Below, one piece after another: positions 62,497 to 64,000 of a stretch of DNA of 64,000 nucleotides. Position 1 is the first letter of the stretch. Each line of letters opens with the position of its first letter. The translations under genes were made by a program, and so were the position numbers. The notes beneath the pieces are model-generated. The model did not search any database. It had not been told where the DNA came from and saw only the letters and a list, made by a program, of their open reading frames with translations. The stretch spans positions 1-64,000 of the forward strand of contig JAQGEF010000020.1 in assembly GCA_027854065.1 (NCBI GenBank), given 5' to 3'. This DNA is from Polluticaenibacter yanchengensis. GTDB lineage: Bacteria > Bacteroidota > Bacteroidia > Chitinophagales > Chitinophagaceae.

Positions 62497-64000
62497 ATGA
62501 AATCGTTTTTCCTTTCAGCTGTAATGCTATTATTACCAGTGTTGCTTCTTGCACAGTTTAGTACTTTAAATGGTAAGGTCACTATGGATGATGGCAAACC
62601 GGCTAGCCGTGTTACAATTACTGTAAAAGGAACTAAAGTAGCTGGTACTTCTGATGATAACGGAAAATATGAACTAAAGAATATTCCTTACGGCAAACAC
62701 ACCGTTGTATTTTCGTCTGTAGAAATTAAGGAACAGGCCATTACTATCATCTTTAATAAAACAACGCAGGCACTTAATATAACCGCAATACCGGCAGAAG
62801 ATTCAAACCTGGATGATGTGGTTATAGAAGGTGCGACTCAGAAAAAGAAAATTGAGACAACAGGTTTTGCTGTGAGCGTGATAGAGACAAAGGAAGCTTC
62901 CTTAAGAAATTTGCAAACCAACGAGTTGCTTGACAGGGCAGTTGGTGTAAGGGTTCGTCAGAACGGTGGTATCGGTTCTGAAGTAGAATATAACCTGAAT
63001 GGTATGACCGGTCGTTCTGTTGGTGTATTTATAGATGGCATCGAAATTTCTACCTATGGTTCTTCTTTTAACCTGAACAATATTCCGCCTGCAATGATAG
63101 ACCGTATAGAAGTGTATAAAGGCGTTTTACCTTCACACTTGGCGGGTGATTATATGGGTGGTGCCATTAATGTGGTATTGAAGAAGGATGCCGGTCAGAA
63201 TAATATTTCCGCTTCAGTTTCTTACGGCTCTTTTAATACTTTCCAGGCTGATGCAAGTTTAATGACCCGTGCTGCAAAATCCGGTTTTACTGTTAAAGCT
63301 TCCGGTTTTTATACGCATACGGATAACAGTTATGAAATCTGGGGTAAATTTTCCAAATTCGTAGCTCCAAACGGGGTAGTAACCAGGAATCACAGAGCTA
63401 AGCGTTTTAATGATGAATACCGTTCAGCCGGTGGCCGTGTAGAATTAGGCTTTACAAATGTAAAATGGGCGGACCAGTTTTTATTAGGCTATAACGGTTC
63501 TGATACTTACAACGAAATTCCACATGGTCAGACTATGGGAAGACCTTATGTGGGAAGATTCAGCGAGGCCGATGCACATGTATTAAGTGTAGTTTACAAT
63601 AAGAAAAATCTCTTTATAAAAGGATTAACCCTAAACTTTAACGGTGTTTACAGCGACCGTAATACCTATATCCAGGATACCTCCGGTTGGGTATATAACT
63701 GGGATGGTAATCCAAGGTTAGATATTTATAACCGTCCTATGTACCGCATTAATCAGGGACAGCAGGGGGCTAAAACCATGAATTCTATTAACAGAAAAAT
63801 TACCACAGTGCGTGCTAATTTAAGCTATGATATTATTAGCGGTCACCGTTTGTCAGTTAACCACATGTACTACACTGTAGACAGAAATGACAATGATATT
63901 TTCAGACCGGTTGGTGATGATATATACAGAACTATCAATGATATTGCCAAAAATGTAACTGCTTTTAACTATGAAGCGCAAACATTCGGTAATAAATTGA
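62497..64000 (+). CDS. TonB-dependent receptor, N-terminal part (cut by the window end)
   Basis: At least 501 codons, open at the right edge. Signal peptide ending near LLLAQ, then a carboxypeptidase-regulatory-like domain (LNGKVTMDDGKPASRVTITVKG, about 24-110), a DDVVIEG TonB-box-like stretch near 107-114, a plug domain (RVRQNGGIGSEVEYNLNGM, VFIDGIEISTYG, IEVYKGVLPSHLAG, GGAINVVLKK) and the first strands of the 22-strand barrel. It imports a ligand through the outer membrane using TonB energy. The ligand is unknown; the upstream lipoprotein and secreted protein share its duplicated control module. Confidence 0.92.
   Translation, partial: MKSFFLSAVMLLLPVLLLAQFSTLNGKVTMDDGKPASRVTITVKGTKVAGTSDDNGKYELKNIPYGKHTVVFSSVEIKEQAITIIFNKTTQALNITAIPAEDSNLDDVVIEGATQKKKIETTGFAVSVIETKEASLRNLQTNELLDRAVGVRVRQNGGIGSEVEYNLNGMTGRSVGVFIDGIEISTYGSSFNLNNIPPAMIDRIEVYKGVLPSHLAGDYMGGAINVVLKKDAGQNNISASVSYGSFNTFQADASLMTRAAKSGFTVKASGFYTHTDNSYEIWGKFSKFVAPNGVVTRNHRAKRFNDEYRSAGGRVELGFTNVKWADQFLLGYNGSDTYNEIPHGQTMGRPYVGRFSEADAHVLSVVYNKKNLFIKGLTLNFNGVYSDRNTYIQDTSGWVYNWDGNPRLDIYNRPMYRINQGQQGAKTMNSINRKITTVRANLSYDIISGHRLSVNHMYYTVDRNDNDIFRPVGDDIYRTINDIAKNVTAFNYEAQTFGNKL

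Overview
The window looks like a chromosomal segment of a Bacteroidota bacterium, most likely from the Chitinophagaceae or a close relative. Supporting signs are a flexirubin/aryl-polyene-type pigment cluster, the type IX secretion protein PorV with a giant T9SS-sorted surface protein, a SusC-like TonB-dependent receptor, a DUF4293 protein, and promoters of the TTTG-N20-TAnnTTTG type. No rRNA, tRNA or CRISPR array was found. All functional names come from reading motifs in the translations; no database search was run.

Layout. About 0.4-8.7 kb is one 12-gene minus-strand operon for an aryl-polyene/flexirubin lipid: two acyl carrier proteins, an LpxL-type acyltransferase, a FabZ-like dehydratase, a thioesterase, four ketosynthase-family proteins (two with intact Cys-His-His, two without), a polysaccharide deacetylase, LolA and a lipoprotein. 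It has a textbook promoter at 8664-8695. From 9.0 to 18.6 kb come a GH28 pectinase, a TrmH methyltransferase, panB, cytidine deaminase, a Crp/Fnr regulator, a run of VOC and SRPBCC proteins (one a VOC-SRPBCC fusion) and a lipoprotein esterase. A 2045-residue alpha-2-macroglobulin follows, then arginine deiminase and several small-molecule enzymes. From 30 to 45 kb lies mostly housekeeping: YceI, glyA, porV, pdxJ, a DUF885 metallopeptidase, purU, thyA and an M20 hydrolase. From 45 to 56 kb come the T9SS cargo protein, an L,D-transpeptidase-like lipoprotein, methyltransferase, crotonase, YdcF, a NUDIX/isoprenoid-synthase-like pair and miaA. The last 8 kb is accessory: an AT-rich block of orphan genes, a frameshifted SUKH gene, an IS1380 remnant, two secreted proteins and the start of a TonB-dependent receptor.

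The most striking non-coding feature is a family of at least eleven dispersed 120-190 bp intergenic repeats. They share conserved flanks (CGCTACGCTCGG on one side, TGGCTCnTnCnTCGCCACC and GCAGCCC on the other) around a central hairpin whose arms change in sequence from copy to copy but stay complementary. One copy carries a 27-bp perfect inverted repeat, one has been split by a 222-bp IS4-family-like MITE with a 10-bp target duplication, and two flank the orphan-gene block in direct orientation.

Other points of interest: a SusC/RagA signature in the bait-region position of the alpha-2-macroglobulin; a 34-bp perfect palindrome over the yceI promoter; a duplicated 110-bp upstream module with CCCGAT boxes 21 bp apart in front of the two secretion-linked units near the right edge; and several near-perfect bidirectional terminators between convergent genes.
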